Shown here one piece after another: positions 1-7,524 of a DNA stretch of 19,177 nt; within the stretch, counting starts at the first letter, position 1; the number at the start of each line of letters is the position of its first letter. The translations under genes were made by a program, and so were the position numbers. The DNA comes from Verrucomicrobia bacterium UBA740 (GTDB lineage Bacteria > Verrucomicrobiota > Kiritimatiellia > RFP12 > UBA1067). Below the pieces are notes generated by a model. That model was given only the letters and a program-made list of their open reading frames with translations. It ran no database searches and was not told the DNA's origin. The stretch covers positions 3,371 to 22,547 of the forward strand of contig DBKW01000094.1 of the NCBI GenBank assembly GCA_002298665.1. The letters are read 5' to 3'.

Positions 1-615
1 CCGAACGGCGCGGGCAAGACGACGACCTTCTACATGGTCGTCGGACTCGTCAAGCCGGACGGCGGACGCGTGACCTTCCGCGGCGAAGACATTACGCGCG
101 ATCCCGTCTACGTGCGCGCCCGGAAGGGTCTGGGGTATCTCGCGCAAGAGCCCAGCATTTTCCGCAAGTTGTCCGTCTGGGACAACGTCATGGCGATTCT
201 GGAAACGCTCCCGCTGGACAAGAAGGCGCGTCAGGCGCGCGCGGAGGAATTGTTGACGCCGTTCGACCTGATGAAAGTGGCGCGCCAGCCGGCCTACACG
301 CTTTCCGGCGGCGAGCGGCGGAAGCTGGAAATCGCCCGGGCGCTGGTGCGCAATCCGGCGATTCTCATGCTTGACGAGCCCTTTGCGGGCGTAGATCCGC
401 TCAGCGTGAATGAGATCCAGGATATTGTGCGGCGGCTGGCCAAGCAAGGATTGGGCATTATCATAACGGATCACAACGTGCGCGAGACGCTGAGTGTCGT
501 GGATCGCGCGTACATGGTTTATAACGGACGGCTCTTGAAGGAGGGCACGACGGCTGAACTCGTGAACGACGAGGAAGTACGGGCGCGCTATCTTGGAGAG
601 GCGTTCCATATGTAA
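1..615 (+). CDS. lptB: LPS export ABC transporter ATP-binding protein LptB (5' partial)
   Basis: This is the cytoplasmic ATPase of the LptB2FGC complex, which extracts lipopolysaccharide from the inner membrane. The open frame runs in from the window edge, and the first codons already encode the Walker A motif PNGAGKTTT, so roughly 35-40 N-terminal residues are missing. Further motifs follow in order: the Q-loop region GYLAQEPSIFRKLSVWDN, the ABC signature LSGGERRKLEIARAL, Walker B ILMLDEPFAGVDP and the H-loop ITDHNV. The SIFRKLSV and DEPFAGVDP wording is characteristic of LptB rather than a generic ABC ATPase. The gene ends with TAA 27 nt before the hpf ATG. In Proteobacteria lptB also sits beside hpf and PTS-Ntr genes, which supports the call. 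The first internal ATG (34) lies after Walker A and cannot be the true start. Confidence 0.95.
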   Translation, partial: PNGAGKTTTFYMVVGLVKPDGGRVTFRGEDITRDPVYVRARKGLGYLAQEPSIFRKLSVWDNVMAILETLPLDKKARQARAEELLTPFDLMKVARQPAYTLSGGERRKLEIARALVRNPAILMLDEPFAGVDPLSVNEIQDIVRRLAKQGLGIIITDHNVRETLSVVDRAYMVYNGRLLKEGTTAELVNDEEVRARYLGEAFHM

Positions 616-642
616 AGCAACGAAAGGAAAGTGAGGCAGAAC

Positions 643-981
643 ATGGCCATAGAAGTGACGATGAGACATAGCGACGTGCGAATCGAGTCGCTCAAGGACT
701 ACGCCGAGGCGCGTATGGAAAAGCTTCAAAAGCGTTTCCCGAAAGTCACGTCCATCAATATCGTGATCGATGTCGACGCGAAGAAACGCATGTACATGTG
801 CGAAGTCGTCGCCAACCGCCTGGGCGAAACCGCGGTCGGCGCGAAGGAGTTCTCCGAAAGCGGCAAGAGCGTGATTGACGCGGCGGCTGCGCGTGCGGAA
901 CGCCAACTCTTGAAGTGGCGCGTGAAGGCCCGCAAGGGCAGCGTGCGCAAGCAACGCGCGGCATCCGTCAAGAACGCCTGA
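643..981 (+). CDS. hpf: Ribosome hibernation promoting factor (HPF/RaiA family, short form)
   Basis: The protein of about 112 residues binds the 30S subunit near the decoding site and promotes inactive 70S/100S ribosomes in stationary phase. It shows the family layout: an N-terminal MRHSDVRIESLKDYAEARMEKLQK helix region, a central strand stretch (NIVIDVDAKKRMYMCEVVA) and a basic helix ending in a Lys/Arg-rich tail. The length fits the short HPF type without the long-form C-terminal dimerisation domain. ATG 643 is chosen because GAGG at 633-636 sits 6 nt upstream. The in-frame GTG at 631 directly abuts the purine run and would add only four residues. The neighbours lptB and hprK match the known lptB-hpf-PTS clustering, but rpoN, which normally lies between lptB and hpf in Proteobacteria, is absent. 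Confidence 0.92.
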   Translation: MAIEVTMRHSDVRIESLKDYAEARMEKLQKRFPKVTSINIVIDVDAKKRMYMCEVVANRLGETAVGAKEFSESGKSVIDAAAARAERQLLKWRVKARKGSVRKQRAASVKNA

Positions 982-998
982 TTTCAGGAAGGTCGACA

Positions 999-1985
999 AT
1001 GGCGCGCAATCCCCAGCAGAATATGCCCGAGAGCATCCGGATAACCGCACAAGATTTCTTGCGCGTGGAACCCGAGCGTTTGCGTCTTGAGGTTATTGTG
1101 GAGGGCGATTGCGCGGAAATCACCATCGAAGACACCATCGTGAACCGTCCCGGCTTGGCCTTGACGGGGTTCTGGGAGGATTTCGCGCCTGGGCGCGTGC
1201 AATTGATCGGGAATGCGGAGAATGCCTATTTGTCTTCTCTTACGCCCTGCGTGCGCGCCCTGCGCTTCGGCGCCTTGTTCGACCATGGCGCCCGCATTTG
1301 CATTTTCACGAACGGGCACCGGCCTACAAAAGCGGAGATAGACCAGGCGCGGCGCCGCGGCGCGGTTATCCTCGCCACGCCCCTGCCGACACGCGATTTC
1401 GCCCGGGATGCCACGTTCATCCTGGAGGAATTGTCGGCGCCGCGGCTTTCGCTGTACGGGACGATGGTCGAAGTGCGCGGATTGGGCGTGTTGCTCGAAG
1501 GAAGCCCTGGACTTGGCAAAAGCGAGACGGCGCTCGGCCTCATCAAACGCGGATGCGCGCTTGTGGCCGACGACCTGACCTGTCTGCGCAAGGATATGGC
1601 CACGAACATGATTTTCGGGCGCGCGAGCGAGGCGACGGCGCACTACATGGAGATTCGCGGCATCGGCATCATCCATGTTCCAAGCATGTTTGGCGTGGAT
1701 GCGGTTCGCGGCGAGAAGCGGCTTCATCTCGTCATCACATTGCGTCATTTGGACGAAATCCGTGACGAAGTCGATCGTACGGGACAGACGCGGTTGACGC
1801 GCAATTTGCTGGGGGTGGAAATCCCCAACGTGGTTCTCCCCGTTTCGGAAGGACGCGATCTGGTCAATCTGGTCGAGACGGCCGTACAGCAACGCAAACT
1901 TATAGAAGAGGGATACGATCCCGTAAAACATCTTTCGCAGCGTTTGAAGAGGCGCCTTGAAAAGCGCGCGGGGATGCTTGATTAG
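999..1985 (+). CDS. hprK: HPr kinase/phosphorylase HprK
   Basis: This bifunctional enzyme phosphorylates and dephosphorylates the regulatory serine of HPr according to energy state. The protein is about 328 residues, normal for the family. An N-terminal HprK_N-type domain (about residues 10-135) is followed by the kinase domain. That domain has the P-loop GSPGLGKS at residues 168-175, the ALVADDL strand and the HprK signature MEIRGIGIIHVPSMFG. It ends in a basic C-terminal helix (SQRLKRRLEKR). ATG 999 follows AGGAAGG at 986-992 with 6-nt spacing. The frame is open further upstream, but that would overlap hpf. The HPr gene follows 21 nt after the stop, so kinase and substrate are adjacent. Confidence 0.95.
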   Translation: MARNPQQNMPESIRITAQDFLRVEPERLRLEVIVEGDCAEITIEDTIVNRPGLALTGFWEDFAPGRVQLIGNAENAYLSSLTPCVRALRFGALFDHGARICIFTNGHRPTKAEIDQARRRGAVILATPLPTRDFARDATFILEELSAPRLSLYGTMVEVRGLGVLLEGSPGLGKSETALGLIKRGCALVADDLTCLRKDMATNMIFGRASEATAHYMEIRGIGIIHVPSMFGVDAVRGEKRLHLVITLRHLDEIRDEVDRTGQTRLTRNLLGVEIPNVVLPVSEGRDLVNLVETAVQQRKLIEEGYDPVKHLSQRLKRRLEKRAGMLD

Positions 1986-2006
1986 AAAATCAAAAGGATA
2001 GATACC

Positions 2007-2297
2007 ATGGCAGAGCAGAAGAAAATAACGCGTGAGATTAAGCTCCTTAACAAATACGGAATGCACGTTCGTCCCGCAGGTCTCTTTGCCAAGACGGCGA
2101 GCCGGTATCCGGCCAATATCGAGGTTGAAAAGAACGGGACGGTCGTTTCGGGGAAGTCGATCATGGCGCTTATGACGCTCGAGGCGACGTGCGGGAGCAT
2201 ATTGAAAGTTACGGCGTCTGGCCCACAGGCACAAGAGGCTCTCGATGAGTTGACGGCTTTGGTGGCGCGCAAATTTGACATCCCCGATGAGCAATAA
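2007..2297 (+). CDS. ptsH: HPr phosphocarrier protein
   Basis: HPr carries phosphate from enzyme I to EIIA proteins. The 96-residue product has the active-site motif GMHVRPAG with the phosphorylated histidine at residue 20 (His15 in classical numbering). It also has the regulatory serine motif GKSIMAL with Ser51, the HprK target (classical Ser46). Both sites being intact means this HPr can serve in phosphotransfer and in HprK control. It is slightly longer than the usual 85-90 residues because of a short N-terminal extension. AAAAGGA at 1992-1998 lies 8 nt before the ATG. The 3' end overlaps the ptsI start by 11 nt, indicating co-translation of HPr and enzyme I. Confidence 0.95.
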   Translation: MAEQKKITREIKLLNKYGMHVRPAGLFAKTASRYPANIEVEKNGTVVSGKSIMALMTLEATCGSILKVTASGPQAQEALDELTALVARKFDIPDEQ

Positions 2298-4074
2298 CAG
2301 CACACAGCGAACATTCTCAGGTATAGCTACCGCCCGCGGCTACGCGGCAGGTCCTGTTTTCATCTATCGGGACGCGGGAGAGCTTTCCATCCCGGAATAT
2401 GTGGTGGATGCGGCGCATATTCCGGATGAATTGCGACGTCTTTCGCGCGCCCGGATGGAAGCCGAACGGGATTTGGAGGGATTGATAGCCGTCCTCAAGG
2501 AGCGCACGGGCCGCGAAGACGTCAAGGTTTTCGAATGTCATCTCATGATTCTGCTGGACGAAACCTTGCGTCGCGAGACGGAAACCTATATTCGCACGGA
2601 GCGGCTTAACGCCGAGGCGGCCGTCCGCAAGACGACCAACCGGGCGCGCGCCCAGTTTGCCCGCATGAATGACCCGTACTTCCGTGAACGCGTGCGGGAT
2701 CTCGACGATGTCGAACGGCGCTTGCAGACGGCTCTTGCCGGGTTCTCGGGGAGCCCGAAGATCGAATTGAACGGGCCTTCCATTATCGTTGCCGACGATC
2801 TCACGCCCTCCGAGACGATACAGTTGCCGCGGGGGCTTGTCCTTGGATTTGTGTTGAACAAGGGCTCTGCAACGAGTCACGTTGCCTTGCTGGCGCGTTC
2901 GCTCGCGATTCCGGCGGTTTGCGGCTTGGGGGATATCACGGCGCATGTCAAGCCCGGAGAAACGCTTTTGCTTGACGGGACAAATGGGATTGTAACGCTC
3001 AACCCCACGGAGGAGACGCGCGCCCAATTCGAAGATCTTATCGCGCGGCAGGACGCCCTTGTCGTCGAGGCCGGCAAGGGACGCCCCGTGGGAAGCCTGC
3101 GCGATGGCATTGGCGTTTCCATCCAGGCCAACATCCAGCGCGGCGCGGATCTTGAAGCGCTCAAGCGGTTCGGCGCACAAGGCGTCGGGCTTTATCGAAG
3201 CGAGTATCTTTGGCTCGATCGCGAGCGCGAGCCAACCGAAGAGGAACAGTTTGACGCTTATTCCACGGTCATTTCGCACGTGAAGGATTTTGCCCCCCGG
3301 GCGGCGACCACCATCCGCATGCTGGATATCGGAGGCGACAAGCTGGTCAAAGGCATCTCCGCCAAGGAAGCCAATCCTTTTTTGGGGAACAGGTCGACGC
3401 GTTATTTGTTGGGGCATCCGGCCATGCACCGCACGCAACTGCGCGCGGTTCTGCGGGCCTCGGCGTGCGGTCCGACCAAGATCATGTATCCCATGATCTC
3501 CTGCATAGAAGAGATGCGGGCCGTACTGGAGGTCGCGGAAGACGTGAAGCGGGAGTTGCAGGCCGCGCATATTCCGTTTGACCCGCATGTGCCGATTGGG
3601 GCTATGATAGAAGTCCCGAGCGCGGCGCTTATCGCGGACGAATTGGCGGCGGTTTGCGATTTCTTCTCTTTGGGGACGAATGATCTTATCCAATATACGA
3701 TGGCGGCGGATCGTGGCAACGAAGCGGTGGCGCATCTCTACCAACCCTTTAACCCCGCCATCACGAAATTGGTCAAGATGACGATAGCCGGCGCGCGGCA
3801 ACACGGGATTCCCGTCAGCGTTTGCGGCGAAAGCGCCTCCGATCCAGTCGTCGGCATCTTCTGGGCGGCGCTTGGCGTGCAGGCGCTTTCCATGAGCGCC
3901 ACCTATATTCCGCCTATAGCGCGCGTGTTGGGTCAATTGACATGTGCCGAGCTGGCCGAATACGCGCATGTGCCCGATTCACTTCCCGCGGGAACCACCG
4001 GGCATGAAATCGCGGAAGTCTGCCATGAGTGGCTGGCGCGTCATGTGTCGGGCTTTGAGGATATCCTTTTGTGA
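2287..4074 (+). CDS. ptsI: PTS enzyme I (phosphoenolpyruvate-protein phosphotransferase)
   Basis: Enzyme I takes phosphate from PEP and passes it to HPr. The product is about 595 residues, against about 575 for classical enzyme I. An N-terminal HPr-binding domain precedes the mobile His domain with KGSATSHVALLARSLAIPAV (active His198). The C-terminal PEP-binding barrel carries GVGLYRSEYLW, RMLDIGGDK, FSLGTNDLIQYTMAADR and VCGESA with catalytic Cys513. All catalytic elements are therefore present. ATG 2287 is preferred; a TTG at 2275 would add four residues, and neither has a strong Shine-Dalgarno, consistent with translational coupling to ptsH. It resembles classical EI and not the GAF-containing PtsP type. 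The next gene starts inside its stop codon. Confidence 0.95.
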   Translation: MSNNSTQRTFSGIATARGYAAGPVFIYRDAGELSIPEYVVDAAHIPDELRRLSRARMEAERDLEGLIAVLKERTGREDVKVFECHLMILLDETLRRETETYIRTERLNAEAAVRKTTNRARAQFARMNDPYFRERVRDLDDVERRLQTALAGFSGSPKIELNGPSIIVADDLTPSETIQLPRGLVLGFVLNKGSATSHVALLARSLAIPAVCGLGDITAHVKPGETLLLDGTNGIVTLNPTEETRAQFEDLIARQDALVVEAGKGRPVGSLRDGIGVSIQANIQRGADLEALKRFGAQGVGLYRSEYLWLDREREPTEEEQFDAYSTVISHVKDFAPRAATTIRMLDIGGDKLVKGISAKEANPFLGNRSTRYLLGHPAMHRTQLRAVLRASACGPTKIMYPMISCIEEMRAVLEVAEDVKRELQAAHIPFDPHVPIGAMIEVPSAALIADELAAVCDFFSLGTNDLIQYTMAADRGNEAVAHLYQPFNPAITKLVKMTIAGARQHGIPVSVCGESASDPVVGIFWAALGVQALSMSATYIPPIARVLGQLTCAELAEYAHVPDSLPAGTTGHEIAEVCHEWLARHVSGFEDILL

Positions 4075-4958
4075 TTGCAGTTCCCGAGATTGTCCTCAAT
4101 GCATTGGGCGTTGCACGTGGCGAGACCGTTTGCGACAATGCATCTCTGGCCACTCCGCGCCAGATCCAGACGACGGGTTTCATTTCGCGTATGCAGGCGT
4201 TGGCGACAACTTCGCTTTTTGAACTATGCCTGCGGGCGGCGCGGCAAATTGACGTGTCGGGCGCTTGTTGCGTGATTGCGGCAACTTTCTCCCACGAGAA
4301 GCGTTTCCCTTCCCTGGCCGTGCAATTGGCGACGGCCTTGGGTTTGCCTCGTGAAACGATGACCTTCGATTTGCAGATGGCGTGCAGTGCCTATCCGTAC
4401 GCCTTGTTTGTCGGTGGACAAATCGCCGCAGCGGTCCATAAGCCCGTTCTTGTCGTGGAGGGCGATATCCAGTCTCGTTTGACGGATCCGCACGACAGTG
4501 CGACGAATTTCCTGTTTTCCGACGCGGCGACGGCGACGCTCATTTCGTCCGACTCCGCGGCGGTTTCCCAGTTCGCCGCGCTGTCGGAAGCTTCGGATGC
4601 GCTAAGCTGTCCGGCCGAGGGACCTATTCATATGGACGGCTTCAAGGTTTTTTCTTTTGTGGCCGAGCGCGTAGTTCCTTTCTTGCAGGCTTTCGATCCA
4701 TCGTCGTATGAGGTGTTTGTCCCGCATCAGGCGAATTTGTATATGGTGCGGCAGCTGGCGCGCGCACTTTCCGTGCAGACCGCATTGATTTCTGACGGGA
4801 CTTGGGCCAATCCAGGGGGATGCTCGATTCCATTGCTGCTTTCCGAGCGGAGAGGTGAGGTGAACGGGAAGAAACTGCTTTTGGCTGGCTTTGGCGCGGG
4901 GTTGAGCGCCGCGGCTTTGACAGCGCGTCTTGCGCTTGCGACCAAAGATAGTCGTTGA
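4071..4958 (+). CDS. Beta-ketoacyl-ACP synthase III-like protein (FabH-like thiolase fold)
   Basis: The 295-residue product has a thiolase fold of KAS III type. It carries the nucleophile Cys105 in DLQMACSAYPYAL (family: DLxAACSGFxYAL), LFSDAATATLI, His219 in VPHQANLYMVRQLA and Asn247 in TWANPGGCSIPLLL. The Cys-His-Asn triad of FabH is therefore complete, so condensing or acyl-transfer activity is possible. It is shorter than canonical FabH (about 317), and the GNTSAASIP loop is altered to ANPGGCSIP, so it is probably not the housekeeping FabH. Its GTG start overlaps the ptsI stop (GTGA), and GAGG at 4057-4060 lies 10 nt upstream, showing co-translation with enzyme I. The substrate is not predictable from sequence. 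An alternative is a member of the acyltransferase-like FabH relatives used in secondary or surface metabolism. Confidence 0.8.
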   Translation: MIAVPEIVLNALGVARGETVCDNASLATPRQIQTTGFISRMQALATTSLFELCLRAARQIDVSGACCVIAATFSHEKRFPSLAVQLATALGLPRETMTFDLQMACSAYPYALFVGGQIAAAVHKPVLVVEGDIQSRLTDPHDSATNFLFSDAATATLISSDSAAVSQFAALSEASDALSCPAEGPIHMDGFKVFSFVAERVVPFLQAFDPSSYEVFVPHQANLYMVRQLARALSVQTALISDGTWANPGGCSIPLLLSERRGEVNGKKLLLAGFGAGLSAAALTARLALATKDSR

Positions 4959-4983
4959 CTCAGTATGCCGATTTCGCTATAAT
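4955..4983 (+). promoter_or_regulatory. Sigma70-type promoter for the transporter-galK operon
   Basis: TTGACT (4955-4960) and TATAAT (4978-4983) are separated by exactly 17 nt, 11 of 12 matches to the sigma70 consensus. The -35 box overlaps the stop codon of the preceding synthase gene. Transcription would start near 4990, about 27 nt before the transporter ATG. This separates the sugar-uptake genes from the upstream PTS-type operon. Confidence 0.85.
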
Positions 4984-5016
4984 GTAAATAACATAATATA
5001 AAAAGGATAAACTGAA

Positions 5017-6291
5017 ATGGATACACAGAACAAGAAGTCGGGGAATGTTGCGGCCATCTGTACGATGTTCGCGCTTTTCTTCATGATCGCCTTCGTCACG
5101 AACTTCGCGGGGTCGATGGCAGTCGTGGCCAAGAACCAATTCAACGCCTCCGCGACGGCTTCGCAATTGGGTAGTGCGGCGAATTTCTTTGCATATCTGT
5201 TCATGGGCATCCCGGGCGGGCTTATTCTCAAGAGAAAGGGCTATAAGTTCACGGCGCTTCTGGCCGCCGCTGTCGGTTTCATCGGTTTGGGCATTCAGTT
5301 GGCGTCCGGCTATGTCCCCGCGTCGGACAATCCTTTTTATGTCTACATTGTAGGTGCCTTTGTCGCAGGTTTCTCCATGTGCTTGCTGAACCTGGTCGTG
5401 AATCCTCTTTTGAACACGCTTGGCGGCGGCGGCAACAAGGGCAACCAGCTGGTCCAGATGGGATGTTCGCTCAATTCGGTCGGCGCGACCTTGGCGCCTA
5501 TGATCTTGGGCTGGCTCATAGGCGGCGAGATGGACAAGGCCACCGTGTCGAAGGTGGCCCCCGCCATGTTGATTGCAATGGCTCTTTTTGCGGTTGCCTT
5601 CGTGATTGTGCTTGTTTCCAAGATTCCCGAACCCCATCTTGAGACAGAAGAGGAGCGTGCGGATCGTTTGTCCGGAAAGACGAATGTGATCAAGGATATT
5701 GTCGCAACATTGAAGTTCCGTCACTTCACGCTGGGCGCTTTGGCTATTTTCTTCTATATCACGATTGAGTCGGGCATTCCGAACATGGCGAACCTCTATA
5801 TGAGCGACATGAAAGAGGTTGGCCCGGCGGTCGCGGGCAGCGTGGTCGCTATTTACTGGTTCGCGATGATGATCGGGCGTATTGTCGGCGGCGCTGTCGG
5901 CGGGAAGGTGAGCTCGCGGACGATGATTACCGCGCTTTCTCTTCTGGGCATAGTTTCCTTGCTTGCAATGATGTTCATGCCCGTTAAATTCGTGACCGTC
6001 TTCGGGAAGACGATTCCGCTTTCAATGTGTCTCTTGTTCGTTTGCGGTATTTCGACTTCTGTCATGTGGGGCGGTCTTTTCAATCTGGCCGCGGAAGGTT
6101 TGGGCAAGTACGTCCCGATGGGGTCGGGCATCTTCATGGCTTGCGTCTTTGGCGGTGTGTGCTTGCCGCTTCAGGGCATGCTGGCCGGGAAGATTGGCTA
6201 TCTTGGCAGTTACTGGTTCACGATTGCCCTCTTTGCCTACATCTTCGTGTATGCGAATTTCATGTCGAAGCCGCAGAAGCGTGCAGAGTAA
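5017..6291 (+). CDS. MFS sugar transporter, FHS (fucose/galactose/hexose) type, probable galactose importer
   Basis: The 424-residue polytopic membrane protein has about 12 hydrophobic segments and a short cytoplasmic N-terminus. The NPLLNTLGGGGNKGNQLVQMG and SLNSVGATLAPMILG stretches resemble the FucP/GlcP branch of the major facilitator superfamily (NPYVxxLG...A.NSLGTxxAP), whose members are proton-sugar symporters. The central cytoplasmic loop (about residues 205-225) is charged (EPHLETEEERADRLSG), as expected between the two six-helix halves. Galactokinase starts 31 nt downstream, so galactose is the likely substrate, but specificity cannot be read from sequence; glucose or fucose is possible. 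AAAAAGGA at 5000-5007 precedes ATG 5017. Uptake as free sugar fits the absence of PTS permease genes here. Confidence 0.8.
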   Translation: MDTQNKKSGNVAAICTMFALFFMIAFVTNFAGSMAVVAKNQFNASATASQLGSAANFFAYLFMGIPGGLILKRKGYKFTALLAAAVGFIGLGIQLASGYVPASDNPFYVYIVGAFVAGFSMCLLNLVVNPLLNTLGGGGNKGNQLVQMGCSLNSVGATLAPMILGWLIGGEMDKATVSKVAPAMLIAMALFAVAFVIVLVSKIPEPHLETEEERADRLSGKTNVIKDIVATLKFRHFTLGALAIFFYITIESGIPNMANLYMSDMKEVGPAVAGSVVAIYWFAMMIGRIVGGAVGGKVSSRTMITALSLLGIVSLLAMMFMPVKFVTVFGKTIPLSMCLLFVCGISTSVMWGGLFNLAAEGLGKYVPMGSGIFMACVFGGVCLPLQGMLAGKIGYLGSYWFTIALFAYIFVYANFMSKPQKRAE

Positions 6292-6322
6292 TAAATAAAT
6301 ATTGAAAGAAAGGTCTTTCCCT

Positions 6323-7498
6323 ATGCAGAATCAAGACGTTTACGATGAACTGGTCGCCAAGTTCGAAAAACTCCATGGGGCCAAGCCGCAAATTGTGGCC
6401 TACGCGCCTGGCCGCATCGAGGTTTTGGGCAACCATACGGACTACAATGAGGGATTCGTGTTCTCCGCGGCGATTGACAAGGGCACTTTCTTCGCGCTTT
6501 CGCCCTCCGAGGACGAGACATGCGAGTTGACGGCCGCGGATTTGATGGAAACGGCCAAATTTACGACAAAGACGGTCGCCCCGGCCAAAGAAATGACATG
6601 GCAGAACTATGTCACCGGAACCTTCAACTGGCTCTTCGACGGGAAGCCCGAAACGGCCAAGCATGGCTTCAAGGCCGCGTTCCTCGGCAATATCCCCCTT
6701 GGTGCGGGCTTGTCGTCTTCAGCGGCGCTTGAGATGTGCGCGGTGCTCGCCTTTTCGAAACTTTACGGCATCGAGAAGGACAAAACCGAAATGGCCAAGA
6801 TCGGACAGAAGGCGGAACATACCTTCGCGGGGTGTCCGTGTGGACTTCTTGATCAGGCTTCGTCCATGTATGGCGAGGAGGGGTCGCTCGTAAAGAGTGA
6901 TTTCCGCTACAATACGTTCGAAACGGTTCCGTTGGGTCCGACGGTTGCCTTCATGATGGTCAAAACGAACGCCAAGCATGCGCTGGTGGATGGCGCGTAT
7001 GCATCCCGTCGCGCGGCGTGCGAGGAGGCGGCGAAATACTTCGCCTCTATTCTGCGCAAGCCCGTCACGCATCTGCGCGATGTGACGACGGCGGAATGGA
7101 TTCTCTACCGCAACGGGCTGCCGGAAGTTGTCGCGTGTCGTTCGGTGCATCCGATTGGCGAAGACGAGCGTGTCCTTCAAGGCGCGGAATTGCTCAACAA
7201 GGGACACCTGAAGGAGTTTGGCGCGCTCATGTTCGATTCGCATGAATCGAGCCGCAAGTGGTTCGAGAATTCTTGCGAGGAATTGGATGTCGTGGTCGAT
7301 GCCGCGAAAACTATCCCGGAAGTCTATGGTGCGCGTCTTTCGGGCGGCGGATTTGGCGGTAGTTGCTGTCTGTTGGTCGACCCGACGGCGGCGGACAAGA
7401 TTGCCGCGACAATTACCGCGGCTTACAAGGCCCGGTTCGTCGACGAGCCCCAATGCAGTTTGATCAAGCCCTCTGCGGGCGCTCGTCTGGTCGGTTGA
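6323..7498 (+). CDS. galK: Galactokinase (GHMP kinase family)
   Basis: The enzyme phosphorylates galactose to galactose-1-phosphate, the first step of the Leloir pathway. The 391-residue product, normal for GalK, has the N-terminal galactokinase motif PGRIEVLGNHTDYNEG (residues 29-44). It also has the ATP-binding GHMP motif PLGAGLSSSAA (GAGLSSS at 127-133), the catalytic aspartate Asp177 in CGLLDQASSMYG, and the C-terminal GHMP motif RLSGGGFGGS (340-346). Arg31 and Asp177 match the known catalytic pair. Asn37 replaces the Glu of the classical GEHTDYN motif. ATG 6323 has AAGG at 6310-6313, 9 nt upstream; a TTG at 6302 is in frame but unlikely. No galT, galE or galM is visible in the window. 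Confidence 0.93.
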   Translation: MQNQDVYDELVAKFEKLHGAKPQIVAYAPGRIEVLGNHTDYNEGFVFSAAIDKGTFFALSPSEDETCELTAADLMETAKFTTKTVAPAKEMTWQNYVTGTFNWLFDGKPETAKHGFKAAFLGNIPLGAGLSSSAALEMCAVLAFSKLYGIEKDKTEMAKIGQKAEHTFAGCPCGLLDQASSMYGEEGSLVKSDFRYNTFETVPLGPTVAFMMVKTNAKHALVDGAYASRRAACEEAAKYFASILRKPVTHLRDVTTAEWILYRNGLPEVVACRSVHPIGEDERVLQGAELLNKGHLKEFGALMFDSHESSRKWFENSCEELDVVVDAAKTIPEVYGARLSGGGFGGSCCLLVDPTAADKIAATITAAYKARFVDEPQCSLIKPSAGARLVG

Positions 7499-7524
7499 TT
7501 GAACTTGCCAGGAAGAAGGTCGGT

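Noticed and set aside
984..2303. Long open frame of 439 codons on the minus strand opposite hprK and ptsH.
   Set aside because: The opposite strand encodes HprK and HPr with all family motifs; the minus frame is low-complexity, Arg/His-rich and matches no family. It is a mirror of codon bias.
2317..3969. 550-codon minus-strand frame opposite ptsI.
   Set aside because: Enzyme I is certain on the plus strand. The mirror frame shows no domain, RBS or signal.
4966..5016. Riboswitch or attenuator before the MFS transporter.
   Set aside because: The predicted leader is only about 27 nt and shows no stable structure; a plain promoter and RBS explain it.
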